Shown one piece after another: positions 1-6,708 of a stretch of 33,214 nucleotides of DNA. This DNA comes from CAYYWP01 sp050176585. Its GTDB lineage: Bacteria > Desulfobacterota > Binatia > HRBIN30 > CADEER01. The notes beneath the pieces were generated by a model. The model ran no database searches. It saw only the letters and a program-made list of their open reading frames with translations, and was not told the DNA's origin. Made by a program: the position numbers and the translations under genes. Location of the stretch: the NCBI GenBank assembly GCA_050176585.1, contig JBFXHX010000038.1, forward strand, positions 1 to 33,214, written 5' to 3'. Numbering within the stretch: position 1 is the first letter of the stretch; each line of letters begins with the position of its first letter.

Positions 1-531
1 AATCTCCAGCGCACATAAGCGCTCGCGCACGAGGCGGCACTGCGGGGACGCTTCGAAGCTCCACAGGGCGAGCGGTTGTGCGGGTGCGCGCGCCGGTAGG
101 TACCACGCGCCGGCGGCGGGCCGGACGAGACTGGCGGCGAATGAAGAGAGGTCGGTGAGGGGCCCGAGTCGCAACGCGAGCGGGCGCTCGCCGGCGCCGT
201 ACTCGGCGAAGAGGTAGCTGACGATATCGTCGGATTCATAGAGCTCGCGTCCGGTATTGCGGTCGACGAGATACGGGAACTGCGCCTTGCCGCCGAGCCG
301 CACCACCTCGGGGCGAAAGCGCGGCCCGTTCTTGGGACACGGGTAAATGATCGCGTCGATATCGAGCGCGGAGAGCGCTTCGCGCACCTTGCGACAAAAT
401 GGGCAGGCCTCGAACTCGTAGAGCTCGAGCGGCTGTGCGGGGCGCCGGCCCAGCGCTGCCACCCGTCCGCCCGCGCCGCCGCGCAGCAGCGAAGCGATCG
501 CGGATGATGCGAGATCGAGCGCGTGGCGCAT
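1..531 (-). CDS. Tandem glutaredoxin/GST N-terminal domain protein (3' end outside window)
   Basis: I translated the reverse strand from the ATG at 531-529; it stays open for 177 codons to the window edge. After a roughly 34-residue leader comes a thioredoxin-fold unit: ELYEFEACPFCRKVREAL with a CPFC redox pair (C43, C46), then AQFPYLVDRNTG and a YESDDIVSYL segment, which match the cis-Pro loop and glutathione-binding part of GST N-terminal domains. A second copy begins near residue 155 (ALWSFEASPQCRLVRERL) and is cut by the window edge. In it the first Cys is replaced by Ser (S162) and only C165 remains. Tandem GST_N/glutaredoxin proteins of this type are usually annotated as glutathione S-transferase N-terminal domain proteins; the substrate is unknown. 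Inference: a thiol-redox or glutathione-dependent role in the cytoplasm. Confidence 0.8.
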   Translation of the reverse strand, partial: MRHALDLASSAIASLLRGGAGGRVAALGRRPAQPLELYEFEACPFCRKVREALSALDIDAIIYPCPKNGPRFRPEVVRLGGKAQFPYLVDRNTGRELYESDDIVSYLFAEYGAGERPLALRLGPLTDLSSFAASLVRPAAGAWYLPARAPAQPLALWSFEASPQCRLVRERLCALEI

Positions 532-542
532 AAGGCTTTACC

Positions 543-553
543 GCAAAGGCGCG
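543..553 (+). repeat. GCAAAGGCGCG intergenic repeat core, copy 1
   Basis: The 11-mer GCAAAGGCGCG lies between the GST-like gene and the duplicated hotdog fragment. The same 11-mer occurs at 4959-4969 and 25846-25856, always at a gene end or between genes. Sequences of the form CGCAAAGGCGCGAAGACGC are a common dispersed intergenic repeat style in proteobacterial-type genomes. Confidence 0.5.
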
Positions 554-580
554 GAAGCGCGGAGATCGCGTACTCGATAT

Positions 581-867
581 GAGCAGACTTGCCTCCGAGC
601 GTCAGCGCCGCTGGGGGGGATTCTCATCAGAACGCCGGAAAGAAAATCGCATCCTGCTCGCTGCGATACGTATCGATCGGCGCGCCGTCGGCGCCGAGCT
701 TCCACATGTGGTAGCCGAGCCGCACGTGCAGGCGGCCGAGCAAGCGGCGCCTGCGGAGGATGGTCACGCGCGTGTAGAAGCGCTCACCGAGCAATACCGG
801 GGCGGTATAGCGCGCGTCCTCGATGCGCACGCCGTGGCCGCGCCAGGACGCATCGATCAGCCCGCGG
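581..867. repeat. 287-bp direct duplication, copy 1 (partner 4990-5276)
   Basis: By eye, 581-867 and 4990-5276 are identical except for one base (C at 821, T at 5230), at a constant offset of 4,409. Both copies lie in the same orientation. The copy covers the last 80 or so codons of the hotdog-fold gene plus 46 bp downstream of its stop. Similarity continues weakly upstream through the GCAAAGGCGCG motif. This copy ends exactly where IS3-family sequence begins, so it looks like the younger, broken copy. Confidence 0.9.
627..867 (-). pseudogene. Truncated hotdog-fold gene, C-terminal fragment
   Basis: On the reverse strand this encodes the last 80 or so residues of the intact hotdog protein at 5036-5506, ending in the same SEQDAIFFPAF followed by TGA at 629-627. 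The only protein difference seen is E for K in VRIEDARYTAP. The N-terminal half is missing and replaced by IS3-family sequence at 868. The reading frame continues a few codons into the IS sequence (MPRLRQRSPS), so a short chimeric ORF exists, but without the first half of the domain it cannot form a normal hotdog fold. Confidence 0.8.
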
Positions 868-1240
868 GATGGCGACCTCTGTCGCAAGCGCGGCATGTCC
901 GACGCATCGTTCTATACCCGCCGGGCCAAGTACGGCGGCATGGACGTGTCCGAGGCGCACGCTCGAGGACGAGAATCGCAAGCTGAAGCAGATCGTCGCC
1001 GAGCCAACGCTGGACATTCAGATGCTGAAAGCGGTGAGGACAACATGGTCAGTTCTGGGCACAACGCGCGGTGGTGAGCTGGCTCGAAGAGGCATATGCG
1101 GTCGGTGAGTCAGCGCCGTGCCTGTATAGCGATGGGAGTGAGCCAACCTGCCGCTACGTATCGCGGCGCGGCAATGGCGGTATGATTCGGGATCGCCTGC
1201 GCGCCCTGGCCGAGGAACGCCCACGTTCGGCTACGGCTCT
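868..1240 (+). pseudogene. IS3-family transposase relic (orfA end plus orfB start)
   Basis: The forward strand encodes DLCRKRGMSDASFYTRRAKYGGMDVSEA in one frame, then LEDENRKLKQIVAEPTLDIQMLKA in the next. These are the helix-turn-helix and leucine-zipper parts of IS3-family OrfA, split by a frameshift near 955-965. From about 1072 a third stretch reads VVSWLEEAYAVGESAPC...CRYVSRRGNGGMIRDRLRALAEERPR, the N-terminal HTH_21-like part of OrfB. The DDE catalytic core is absent. The OrfA N-terminus is also absent here; a matching piece lies inverted just downstream (1241-1306). The element is inactive. Confidence 0.75.
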
Positions 1241-1306
1241 GTGACCGGCCTCCGCCTCGATCAGATCATCCGCATCCTGCTCCTCAGTGAAGCGTTTCCG
1301 CTTCAT
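1241..1306 (-). pseudogene. IS3-family OrfA N-terminal fragment, inverted
   Basis: Reverse-strand ATG at 1306 starts MKRKRFTEEQDADDLIEAEAGH, which matches the near-universal start of one IS3-family OrfA group (MKRKRFTEEQ followed by a short variable part and EAEAG). Similarity stops after H, exactly where the forward-strand IS relic ends. A GGAAGGGAGTCAGG ribosome-binding-like stretch precedes the ATG. It is either the missing N-terminus of the adjacent relic after an inversion or the start of a second IS copy. Confidence 0.65.
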
Positions 1307-1377
1307 CCTGACTCCCTTCCGGGAATCCCTTATTGCCAGCGGCGCTAAGTTCACAATGGGCTAGTTCGGGAGGCAGG

Positions 1378-1428
1378 TCAGAGCGCTAGGGCGACCTCGA
1401 TGAGCTTCTTGCGAACAGTCTGCGTCAT
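1378..1428 (-). pseudogene. 17-codon relic resembling the start of a DUF1156 DNA methylase
   Basis: Reverse-strand ATG at 1428-1426 encodes MTQTVRKKLIEVALAL and then TGA (1380-1378). From memory of the family, DUF1156-domain adenine-specific DNA methylases start with a conserved KKLIEVALPLE..N..S..EK segment; the visible RKKLIEVAL.L matches it and then stops where the next conserved Glu would be. It lies 76 bp downstream of the AlbA_2/ATPase gene in the same orientation, and IS3 sequence follows at once. The match is only about ten residues, so this is a hypothesis. Confidence 0.4.
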
Positions 1429-1504
1429 TGGGGTTCTTTCGACGTTCTTAGCTGGCACTTAGAACCCGTGGAAATTCAAAGGGTTCTGCGGCCTAAAGAC
1501 AGCG

Positions 1505-3148
1505 CTATGAACCAGTTGTCCGATTCCCGTCTTTGGCGAGCTTCCAACGCGACCAGCGTCGAGAGCCGTCCAGTTGAACGCGGCCATCTTCACGAAGTTC
1601 GCGGAGCAGGGTTTGAACCCGACGCGGGCTCAGTTGTGGAAGAACCTGCTGGATCACGGCCAACGGGCTGCCGGCTGGGTTTTCCCGGAGGTGCTGTAGG
1701 ATCAGCTCTTTGTTGGTGCGGTGATCGAGTCCCTTGCGGCGGGTGTAGATCCCCGTCTTGCCGATCATCGTGTAGAAGTGCCGCGAGAGGAGATAACGCG
1801 TCCCCTTGCCGCGGCCGATGACCTCAACGACACCTAATTCCACTAGCGGGCGAAGCCGCGGCTGCAACTCAGCAGGGACTGCCTCTTCCCGGTGAACGGC
1901 GTTCAGCAACAGGAAGTCGCGTGTGTTGAACAACGCGAGGTTCTCCTGCCCGACCTTCTCCAGGAAGCGAAGGAAGTTCGGATCCTGCACTTCTCCGTGC
2001 AGGGTCAGGGATACTTGGTACGGGTCGGTGCCGCCGAAGTCTGGCAACGGTTTGCTCTGTCGAATGCTCTCCTCGAACATGCGATCAGCTCCTTGCCCGG
2101 ATCTCTCGACGAGTCCGCAGCGTCCGAGATTTTCGGCGATACGTCGGTTGCGGGGGTTCTGCCGCTCCAAGATGTTCTCGGGGGAGACACCGGGTGGGAA
2201 GCCGCCTGGGCTGACGATCTCGATGCGCCGCCGAAACTGGCGCACGAACACCGATGAGGAGAGGCGATAGTCGCGGTGAGCGATGGCATTGAGAAGTGCT
2301 TCGCGCACCGAGCCTTCGCTGAACGTCGGGACGTCGACCATGAACAGACCGTCTTGGTAGTGCTGTCGGTCGTTACGCAGGTTCACCAACTCCCACAGGC
2401 GCTCGTAGTACAGTAGGAACCCCTCGCGGAACTCCTCGCGCTGACTGGCGGGGCCGACAGCGTCGCTCGACCGGTACTCGAAGATGACCTCCGCTTGGGC
2501 GAGATGAGCGCCAAGGGCGGCTCGTGTCCCGAGCAGGATCAAGGCTGCGTACGTGACGCCCGAGTCCGTCACCAACTCTGCATCGCCGAGTAGTTGCTCC
2601 GGCGATTCCTGTAGGAGGGCGTCGTTGCCCGACTTGCGGTGCCAACGCACCCGAAACTCCTCCACCGCCCTGGGGTCAAGATCGGCCATCGTCGCCGTGG
2701 CGCAGAGTTCCGCCGAGAAGTCCGGGCCGGACTCGTCGAAGATCCTGCGGAGCATGTCCGGCGTCATCGGCACCAGATCCTCTCCGCCGCGCATCCAGTA
2801 GGCGCCATCAACGGGGATCGGCATGCCAATCGGGCGACCCGGCGCGGTAACGATCAACACCCGGCCATCGGGGTGTTGGATCTCGTCGATCGTGATGCGG
2901 AGGCGTAGACGTTCGATCAGCCCGGCTTTGGTGCGCTCGACGCTCTGAAACGCCTGCGTTCCAACCACTGTCCGGGGGCGCCGATCGGTGACGCCGAGCA
3001 CGATGGATCCCCCGCCTTCGTTCGCCAGCGCCGCGCTGTACTTGACCAGCTTGTCCAAGTGGAAGTTCTGCTTCGCCTCCTTGAATTCGAGGTGCTCGTC
3101 CTCTTTCGCGTCGAGCAGGCCCGCGAGAACTTGCAGCAAGTCATTCAT
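1505..3148 (-). CDS. AlbA_2 (Schlafen-like) DNA-binding / GHKL ATPase-type transcriptional regulator
   Basis: A 547-residue protein from the ATG at 3148. Residues about 15-125 form an AlbA_2 (divergent AAA-4/Schlafen) domain: EDEHLEFKEAKQNFHLDKLV, then AALANEGGGSIVLGVTD, the canonical E..EFK and AN..GG.I..G pattern. Residues about 275-385 match the HATPase_c_4 module of COG2865 regulators: REALLNAIAHRDY (282-294), IEIVSPGGFPPGV (309-321) and GLVERSGQGADRM (345-357). The C-terminal region (about 395-547) looks like winged-helix segments (RRVQTLLRELREDGRVQLDG). The family is usually called putative transcriptional regulator or ATP-binding protein and is common in defence and mobile regions. Downstream in the same direction is a DUF1156-like relic, so this may be the survivor of a larger cassette. 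A perfect 19-bp dyad lies 34 bp upstream. Confidence 0.85.
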   Translation of the reverse strand: MNDLLQVLAGLLDAKEDEHLEFKEAKQNFHLDKLVKYSAALANEGGGSIVLGVTDRRPRTVVGTQAFQSVERTKAGLIERLRLRITIDEIQHPDGRVLIVTAPGRPIGMPIPVDGAYWMRGGEDLVPMTPDMLRRIFDESGPDFSAELCATATMADLDPRAVEEFRVRWHRKSGNDALLQESPEQLLGDAELVTDSGVTYAALILLGTRAALGAHLAQAEVIFEYRSSDAVGPASQREEFREGFLLYYERLWELVNLRNDRQHYQDGLFMVDVPTFSEGSVREALLNAIAHRDYRLSSSVFVRQFRRRIEIVSPGGFPPGVSPENILERQNPRNRRIAENLGRCGLVERSGQGADRMFEESIRQSKPLPDFGGTDPYQVSLTLHGEVQDPNFLRFLEKVGQENLALFNTRDFLLLNAVHREEAVPAELQPRLRPLVELGVVEVIGRGKGTRYLLSRHFYTMIGKTGIYTRRKGLDHRTNKELILQHLRENPAGSPLAVIQQVLPQLSPRRVQTLLRELREDGRVQLDGSRRWSRWKLAKDGNRTTGS

Positions 3149-3182
3149 GAAGGGTCAGCTTGTGCGGTCAGCTCATTGGCCC

Positions 3183-3201
3183 GTTCCGCCATAGGCGGAA
3201 C
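3183..3201. promoter_or_regulatory. Perfect 19-bp inverted repeat upstream of the AlbA_2 regulator
   Basis: GTTCCGCCATAGGCGGAAC is a perfect dyad: 8-bp arms (3183-3190 and 3194-3201) around a 3-base centre. It sits 34 bp upstream of the regulator start codon at 3148, in the position expected of an operator or a 5'-UTR hairpin. Autoregulation is inference; no clear -35/-10 pair was recognised. Confidence 0.45.
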
Positions 3202-3461
3202 ACGGCCCCTTATCGTGCCACTGCACTCCACCACCGTCACCGCCTGGTCGCGCCGGACGCCACGGACCGCGGCGTCTTAGGTCTTCGAGTCGAGCCGCAC
3301 GTTCCTCAAGCGCGGACGCACCGCGAGCCAGCGAGTAGGATAGCAACGGCCTTTCTAGTCAAGGCTCGCGTCTGACAGCGGTTGCCCAGCGCGTCCCATC
3401 GGTCGACGTCGCGGCGACTACGCTCGGAGCACGGTGCTGGCTGACCTGAGCTTCATGACTC
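3202..3461. other. Gene-poor interval upstream of the AlbA_2 regulator
   Basis: Together with 3149-3201 this makes a gap of just over 300 bp between two reverse-strand genes. Apart from the dyad at 3183-3201, no convincing coding sequence, RNA gene or terminator was seen on either strand. Confidence 0.4.
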
Positions 3462-4016
3462 TCAACATTCTCCAACCGGAGGCCCAGTGGCGTGCTCGAG
3501 GATCATCATCATCATCGCTTCTACGAGGGGCTCCATCGTCTCGATCGGAGACTCCAGCGCCTGCTGCAATTGTCCAGCAGCGTCTCGGATCTGGATGCAA
3601 AAGCAGTCCACGCAGTACCTGGAATGATCTGCCGCAACGAAGCTCGTTCGCACATGCTCCTGCGACGCCGTGGGCACGTCGATGAACTGCTTTGAGCCCA
3701 TGCCTCTCGCCATCCACGTCAGCATCATTGCCTGCACCACGTGGGCAAATTTCGCCACTGGAAACTCCAGCCCCTCCCGCAACTGGCCCGTGGCGTCCCC
3801 AATCTGAACGCGGAAGCAGTCCACGCCGTACCTTGCCTGGTCTTCCGAAACGAAGGTGATCCGCAGGTGTTCTTGCAGCGCCGTCGGTACGTCGACGTAC
3901 TGCCTTCCGCTGCTGTCGACCGTCACGTCCCACATGCCGCCCGCCCAAAGCACGCGCCACAGGGTTCCCATTTCGCCGACGTTGTCAATCGGGAAATCTG
4001 TCAGGCCCCGTTGCAC
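3462..4016 (-). CDS. Uncharacterised protein with two tandem 70-residue repeats
   Basis: The 184-residue ORF starts with GTG at 4016; an internal ATG at 3971 (residue 16) is an alternative, and neither has a strong Shine-Dalgarno sequence. Residues 39-105 and 110-176 are two copies of one unit, about half identical at a constant offset of 71: QYVDVPTALQEHLR against QFIDVPTASQEHVR, and RYGVDCFRVQIGDATGQL against RYCVDCFCIQIRDAAGQL. Each copy keeps D-V-P-T-A, Q-E-H, R-Y-x-V-D-C-F and Q-I-x-D-A-x-G-Q-L, and ends in a hydrophobic Met-rich helix (VVQAMMLTWM; LVEAMMMMIL). No signal peptide or known motif was recognised. It is divergent from the secreted dockerin-tailed protein. I cannot assign a function. 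Confidence 0.6.
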   Translation of the reverse strand: MQRGLTDFPIDNVGEMGTLWRVLWAGGMWDVTVDSSGRQYVDVPTALQEHLRITFVSEDQARYGVDCFRVQIGDATGQLREGLEFPVAKFAHVVQAMMLTWMARGMGSKQFIDVPTASQEHVRTSFVAADHSRYCVDCFCIQIRDAAGQLQQALESPIETMEPLVEAMMMMILEHATGPPVGEC

Positions 4017-4072
4017 GATTGCGGTGGCGGCGCAGTCCGTGGGCCGCCATCATCGGCCGCGGAGGACCGGGG

Positions 4073-4774
4073 ATGACGCGCGCTCTGGCAACTGCTGGGA
4101 TCTTGCTCATGGGGATCATCAACCCGTCTGCGGCGCAGGACGTGCGCGGCGTCGACCGGGTGGTCGTCGTGGACGCCGCCGGGCGAGCCGTGGGCGACAC
4201 TGCATCCCTCGCAGGCCCGGCCGGTGCCACGGTTGCCCTTGATGTCGACGGTCACCTGCTCTTGCTGCAAGTCACCCGCGAGCGCTTCATAGGCAATGCC
4301 GACACAGCGATCCTGTTCGAGTCCACGGACTGCTCGGGCGAGGCGTACGTATCGACCGGCCCGATCTCCTTTGGACCAAGCCTGACGGCCGTAGTCGTCG
4401 GTCCTCCCGGCCAGACAGCGTACTCAGGGAACCCCGCCGGGCCGCTGGCGACCATCACATGGAAATCGTGGCGCAACAGGGGCTCAGAGGACTGCCACCC
4501 GCAGGTGCCCGCAGTGGTCGATGATGTGCTCCCGGTCATACCGCTGGTCAACCTCGCTGAGATCTACGAGCCGCCTTTCCGACTAGTCGCGCCCACGACG
4601 CCGCCATCGACCGCTACCTCATCGCGTACGTTCCCGGCTCAGCCGACACCAAGCCCGACCGCGATGGTCGCGCCGGCCGCCTGCTGCGGCGACTGCAATG
4701 CCGATGGCGAAGTGCGCGTCGACGAGCTGATCACCGGCGTCAATCGGCTGCTCCTCGGATGCCAGGTGCCATGA
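4073..4774 (+). CDS. Secreted protein with C-terminal dockerin-like calcium motif
   Basis: Start chosen at the ATG at 4073 because a GGAGG lies about 8 bases upstream and the N-terminus MTRALATAGILLMGIINPSAAQ is a good signal peptide; an upstream in-frame start at 4019 would bury it. The 233-residue protein has a Val/Gly-rich central beta-type region (about 25-135) with Cys at 87 and 141, then a Pro/Thr/Ser-rich linker (about 174-200). It ends CCGDCNADGEVRVDELITG (204-222), a single dockerin/EF-hand-like loop with D-x-N-x-D-G-E and a downstream DEL. Such GDCNGDG..V.DEL tails close many secreted proteins of Binatota-like genomes (recalled, not searched). Extracytoplasmic; function unknown. Confidence 0.75.
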   Translation: MTRALATAGILLMGIINPSAAQDVRGVDRVVVVDAAGRAVGDTASLAGPAGATVALDVDGHLLLLQVTRERFIGNADTAILFESTDCSGEAYVSTGPISFGPSLTAVVVGPPGQTAYSGNPAGPLATITWKSWRNRGSEDCHPQVPAVVDDVLPVIPLVNLAEIYEPPFRLVAPTTPPSTATSSRTFPAQPTPSPTAMVAPAACCGDCNADGEVRVDELITGVNRLLLGCQVP

Positions 4775-4779
4775 CAACC

Positions 4780-4962
4780 GGTCGGGACATGGTCGAGTAG
4801 CCGGACGCTTTCCAACTCGGTCAGGATCTGCGGCCAGTCGCCGATGCCCGTGACGATCGCGGGCTGTCGCCGATACACGTCGAGGACGTAGTCGACGAAA
4901 CGCCATGGCTGGATGCGCAGCGTCGGCGGTGTCGTGGATCGATCGATCGCGAACGGGCGCAA
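4780..4962 (-). pseudogene. Gene fragment of unknown origin
   Basis: The reverse strand reads TPPTLRIQPWRFVDYVLDVY, then RRQPAIVTGIGDWPQILTEL and ESVRLLDHVPTG, with codon use like the surrounding genes, before running into the antisense of the dockerin-tailed gene. It has no proper end or start of its own and lies directly against the boundary of the duplicated hotdog segment. It is probably a remnant left by the same rearrangement. No family was recognised, and chance coding character in GC-rich DNA cannot be excluded. Confidence 0.25.
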
Positions 4963-4969
4963 AGGCGCG
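4959..4969 (+). repeat. GCAAAGGCGCG intergenic repeat core, copy 2
   Basis: Second exact copy of GCAAAGGCGCG, again just downstream of the hotdog gene end, so it forms the outer edge of the duplicated segment shared with 543-553. A third copy is at 25846-25856. Confidence 0.5.
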
Positions 4970-4989
4970 GAGATCGGATTACTCGAAAT

Positions 4990-5276
4990 GAGCAGACTTG
5001 CCTCCGAGCGTCAGCGCCGCTGGGGGGGATTCTCATCAGAACGCCGGAAAGAAAATCGCATCCTGCTCGCTGCGATACGTATCGATCGGCGCGCCGTCGG
5101 CGCCGAGCTTCCACATGTGGTAGCCGAGCCGCACGTGCAGGCGGCCGAGCAAGCGGCGCCTGCGGAGGATGGTCACGCGCGTGTAGAAGCGCTCACCGAG
5201 CAATACCGGGGCGGTATAGCGCGCGTCCTTGATGCGCACGCCGTGGCCGCGCCAGGACGCATCGATCAGCCCGCGG
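4990..5276. repeat. 287-bp direct duplication, copy 2 (within the intact gene)
   Basis: Partner of 581-867 with a single base difference (5230 T against 821 C). Here the segment is part of the complete hotdog-fold gene at 5036-5506, so this is most likely the parental copy. Confidence 0.9.
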
Positions 5277-5506
5277 CGGTGCAGCAGAATGCACGCCGCC
5301 TGGCCGGTGAGGCCGATCACCAGCTCGCCCGGCAGGTGATGCGGCCACTCCGGTGCGGTGCGCTGGCTCGCGATGCCGGGGTCGTCGAGGGTCACCGTTT
5401 TCTCCAACACGCAGCTCTGCTCGTCCTCCTCGATCAAGGCATCGAAGAGCACGGGCACCGGAACGAGCGCATCGAGCTCGTCGCGCGCGATGCGAAACGC
5501 GTTCAC
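5036..5506 (-). CDS. Hotdog-fold thioesterase/dehydratase-like protein
   Basis: A 156-residue ORF, GTG start at 5506 and TGA at 5038-5036. Size and pattern fit a single hotdog domain: an N-terminal strand (VLFDALIEEDEQSCVLEKTV), a long central stretch ELVIGLTGQAACILLHR resembling the hot-dog helix, then strands KDARYTAPVLLGERFYTRVTI and RLHVRLGYHMWK. The pattern GHGVRIKDARYTAPVLLGE resembles the part of thioesterases and MaoC/FabZ-like proteins that reads as a change of chain entering the tunnel. No clear catalytic Asp/Glu-His pair was identified, so the choice between thioesterase and hydratase is open. It is third in an operon after rsmE and DAHP synthase, 46 bp behind the latter. Its last half is duplicated at 581-867. 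It is the only hotdog gene in the window and could serve the acyl pathway further right, which is inference. Confidence 0.7.
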   Translation of the reverse strand: MNAFRIARDELDALVPVPVLFDALIEEDEQSCVLEKTVTLDDPGIASQRTAPEWPHHLPGELVIGLTGQAACILLHRRGLIDASWRGHGVRIKDARYTAPVLLGERFYTRVTILRRRRLLGRLHVRLGYHMWKLGADGAPIDTYRSEQDAIFFPAF

Positions 5507-5552
5507 CGGCGACCCGTTCGGGGCCTGCGGCCGCCCCTGTGCGAGCTGGCGC

Positions 5553-6659
5553 TCACTGCGCTTGGCGGAGCTTCACGCGCTCCAGATACGTCCGGCGCAC
5601 CAGCTCGGCGTCGCGCAGGAACGGCTCGAGCTCGTTCAGCAGCAACGCCTGCGGCCCGTCGCAGAGCGCTTCCTCCGGCTTCGGGTGAAAATCGACCAGG
5701 ACCATGTTGGCGCCCGCAATGACGCCCTGCGCCATGACGTGCTGGATGTCGAGGAGGCCATCGGGTGCGGTCGCCTTCTTGCCGACCGAATGGGAAGGGT
5801 CGATGCACACCGGCAGTCGGGTCAAACGGCGCACCACGGGCACGTGCGCGAAGTCGACGAAGTTCCGGTGCGGGTCGCCGAAGTTCGTCTTCATGCCGCG
5901 CAGACAGAGGATGATGCGGCTGTTGCCGCTCGAGGCGATGTACTCGCAGGCGTTCAGCGACTCGTCGAGCGTGATGCCCATGCCGCGCTTGAAGAGCACC
6001 GGGAACTCCGACTGCGAGCCGATCACCTTGAGCAACTCGAAATTCTGCGCGTTGCGGGTGCCGATCTGGAGGAGCACGCCGGTGGGATTGCCGGCAGCGC
6101 GCAGGGCGTCGCGGATCTCGTCGAGCTGCGCCTCGTGGGTGACCTCCATGGCGATCACCTTCTGCTGGTACTTGCCGGCGATCTCGAAGAGATACGGCAG
6201 GCACGCCTTCCCGTGCCCCTGGAAGTCATAGGGGCTGGTGCGCGGTTTGTACGCGCCGGCGCGCGTGGTGTGGACGCCGGCGTCGCGCAGCGCCTTGAAC
6301 ATCGCCTCGACATTCTGCCGGGTGTCGACCGCGCACAGACCCGGAAACACGTGGAACGTGTCCTGGCTGAAACGGATGCCGTTGTACTCGAAGCCAAACG
6401 CCTCTGCGCCGTCGTGGCGGCCGATCGAGCGGTAGCGCTCCCGGATGCGGATCGTCTTCTCGACCGCCGGAAACTCGTCGAAAGGCTCCTGCGGGATTTG
6501 GGCCGTCGAGCCGAGGAGATAGATCTCGGTAAGCACCCGCGTGGCTCCCTGGATCTTCCGCACCTCCGCGTGCACGCCGGGATACCGCTCGGCCATGCGC
6601 ACGACCTCGAGCACCTCCGGAGATTCCGGGAGGACGTCGGATTTCATGACAATGATCAT
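5553..6659 (-). CDS. aroF: 3-deoxy-7-phosphoheptulonate (DAHP) synthase
   Basis: Cytoplasmic enzyme joining phosphoenolpyruvate and erythrose 4-phosphate in the first step of the shikimate pathway. Start chosen at the ATG at 6659, giving MIIVMKSDV, a typical beginning for class I-beta DAHP synthases with an N-terminal regulatory extension; 368 residues. Hallmarks: GAYKPRTSPYDFQG (135-148), QIGTRNAQNF (198-207), VLFKRGMG (221-228) and CIDPSHSVGKK (285-295), with the metal and phosphate ligands in these motifs. The usual GPC(A/S)VE motif is GLCAVD (107-112), a mild deviation with the metal Cys kept. It lies 49 bp behind rsmE and ahead of the hotdog gene. Aromatic precursors could feed an aryl starter for the downstream cluster, but that link is speculative. 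Confidence 0.93.
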   Translation of the reverse strand: MIIVMKSDVLPESPEVLEVVRMAERYPGVHAEVRKIQGATRVLTEIYLLGSTAQIPQEPFDEFPAVEKTIRIRERYRSIGRHDGAEAFGFEYNGIRFSQDTFHVFPGLCAVDTRQNVEAMFKALRDAGVHTTRAGAYKPRTSPYDFQGHGKACLPYLFEIAGKYQQKVIAMEVTHEAQLDEIRDALRAAGNPTGVLLQIGTRNAQNFELLKVIGSQSEFPVLFKRGMGITLDESLNACEYIASSGNSRIILCLRGMKTNFGDPHRNFVDFAHVPVVRRLTRLPVCIDPSHSVGKKATAPDGLLDIQHVMAQGVIAGANMVLVDFHPKPEEALCDGPQALLLNELEPFLRDAELVRRTYLERVKLRQAQ

Positions 6660-6708
6660 TGCAAGGCTATTAGCGGACGCGATGCCGGTGGGCCAAGGAC
6701 CCCACCGG

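Noticed and set aside
4913..5722. Long forward ORF of 269 codons across the hotdog gene
   Set aside because: Antisense to the hotdog gene and the end of the DAHP synthase gene, Arg/Ala-rich, no motif; typical GC-rich shadow. The similar forward ORF at 579-986 is its duplicate copy.
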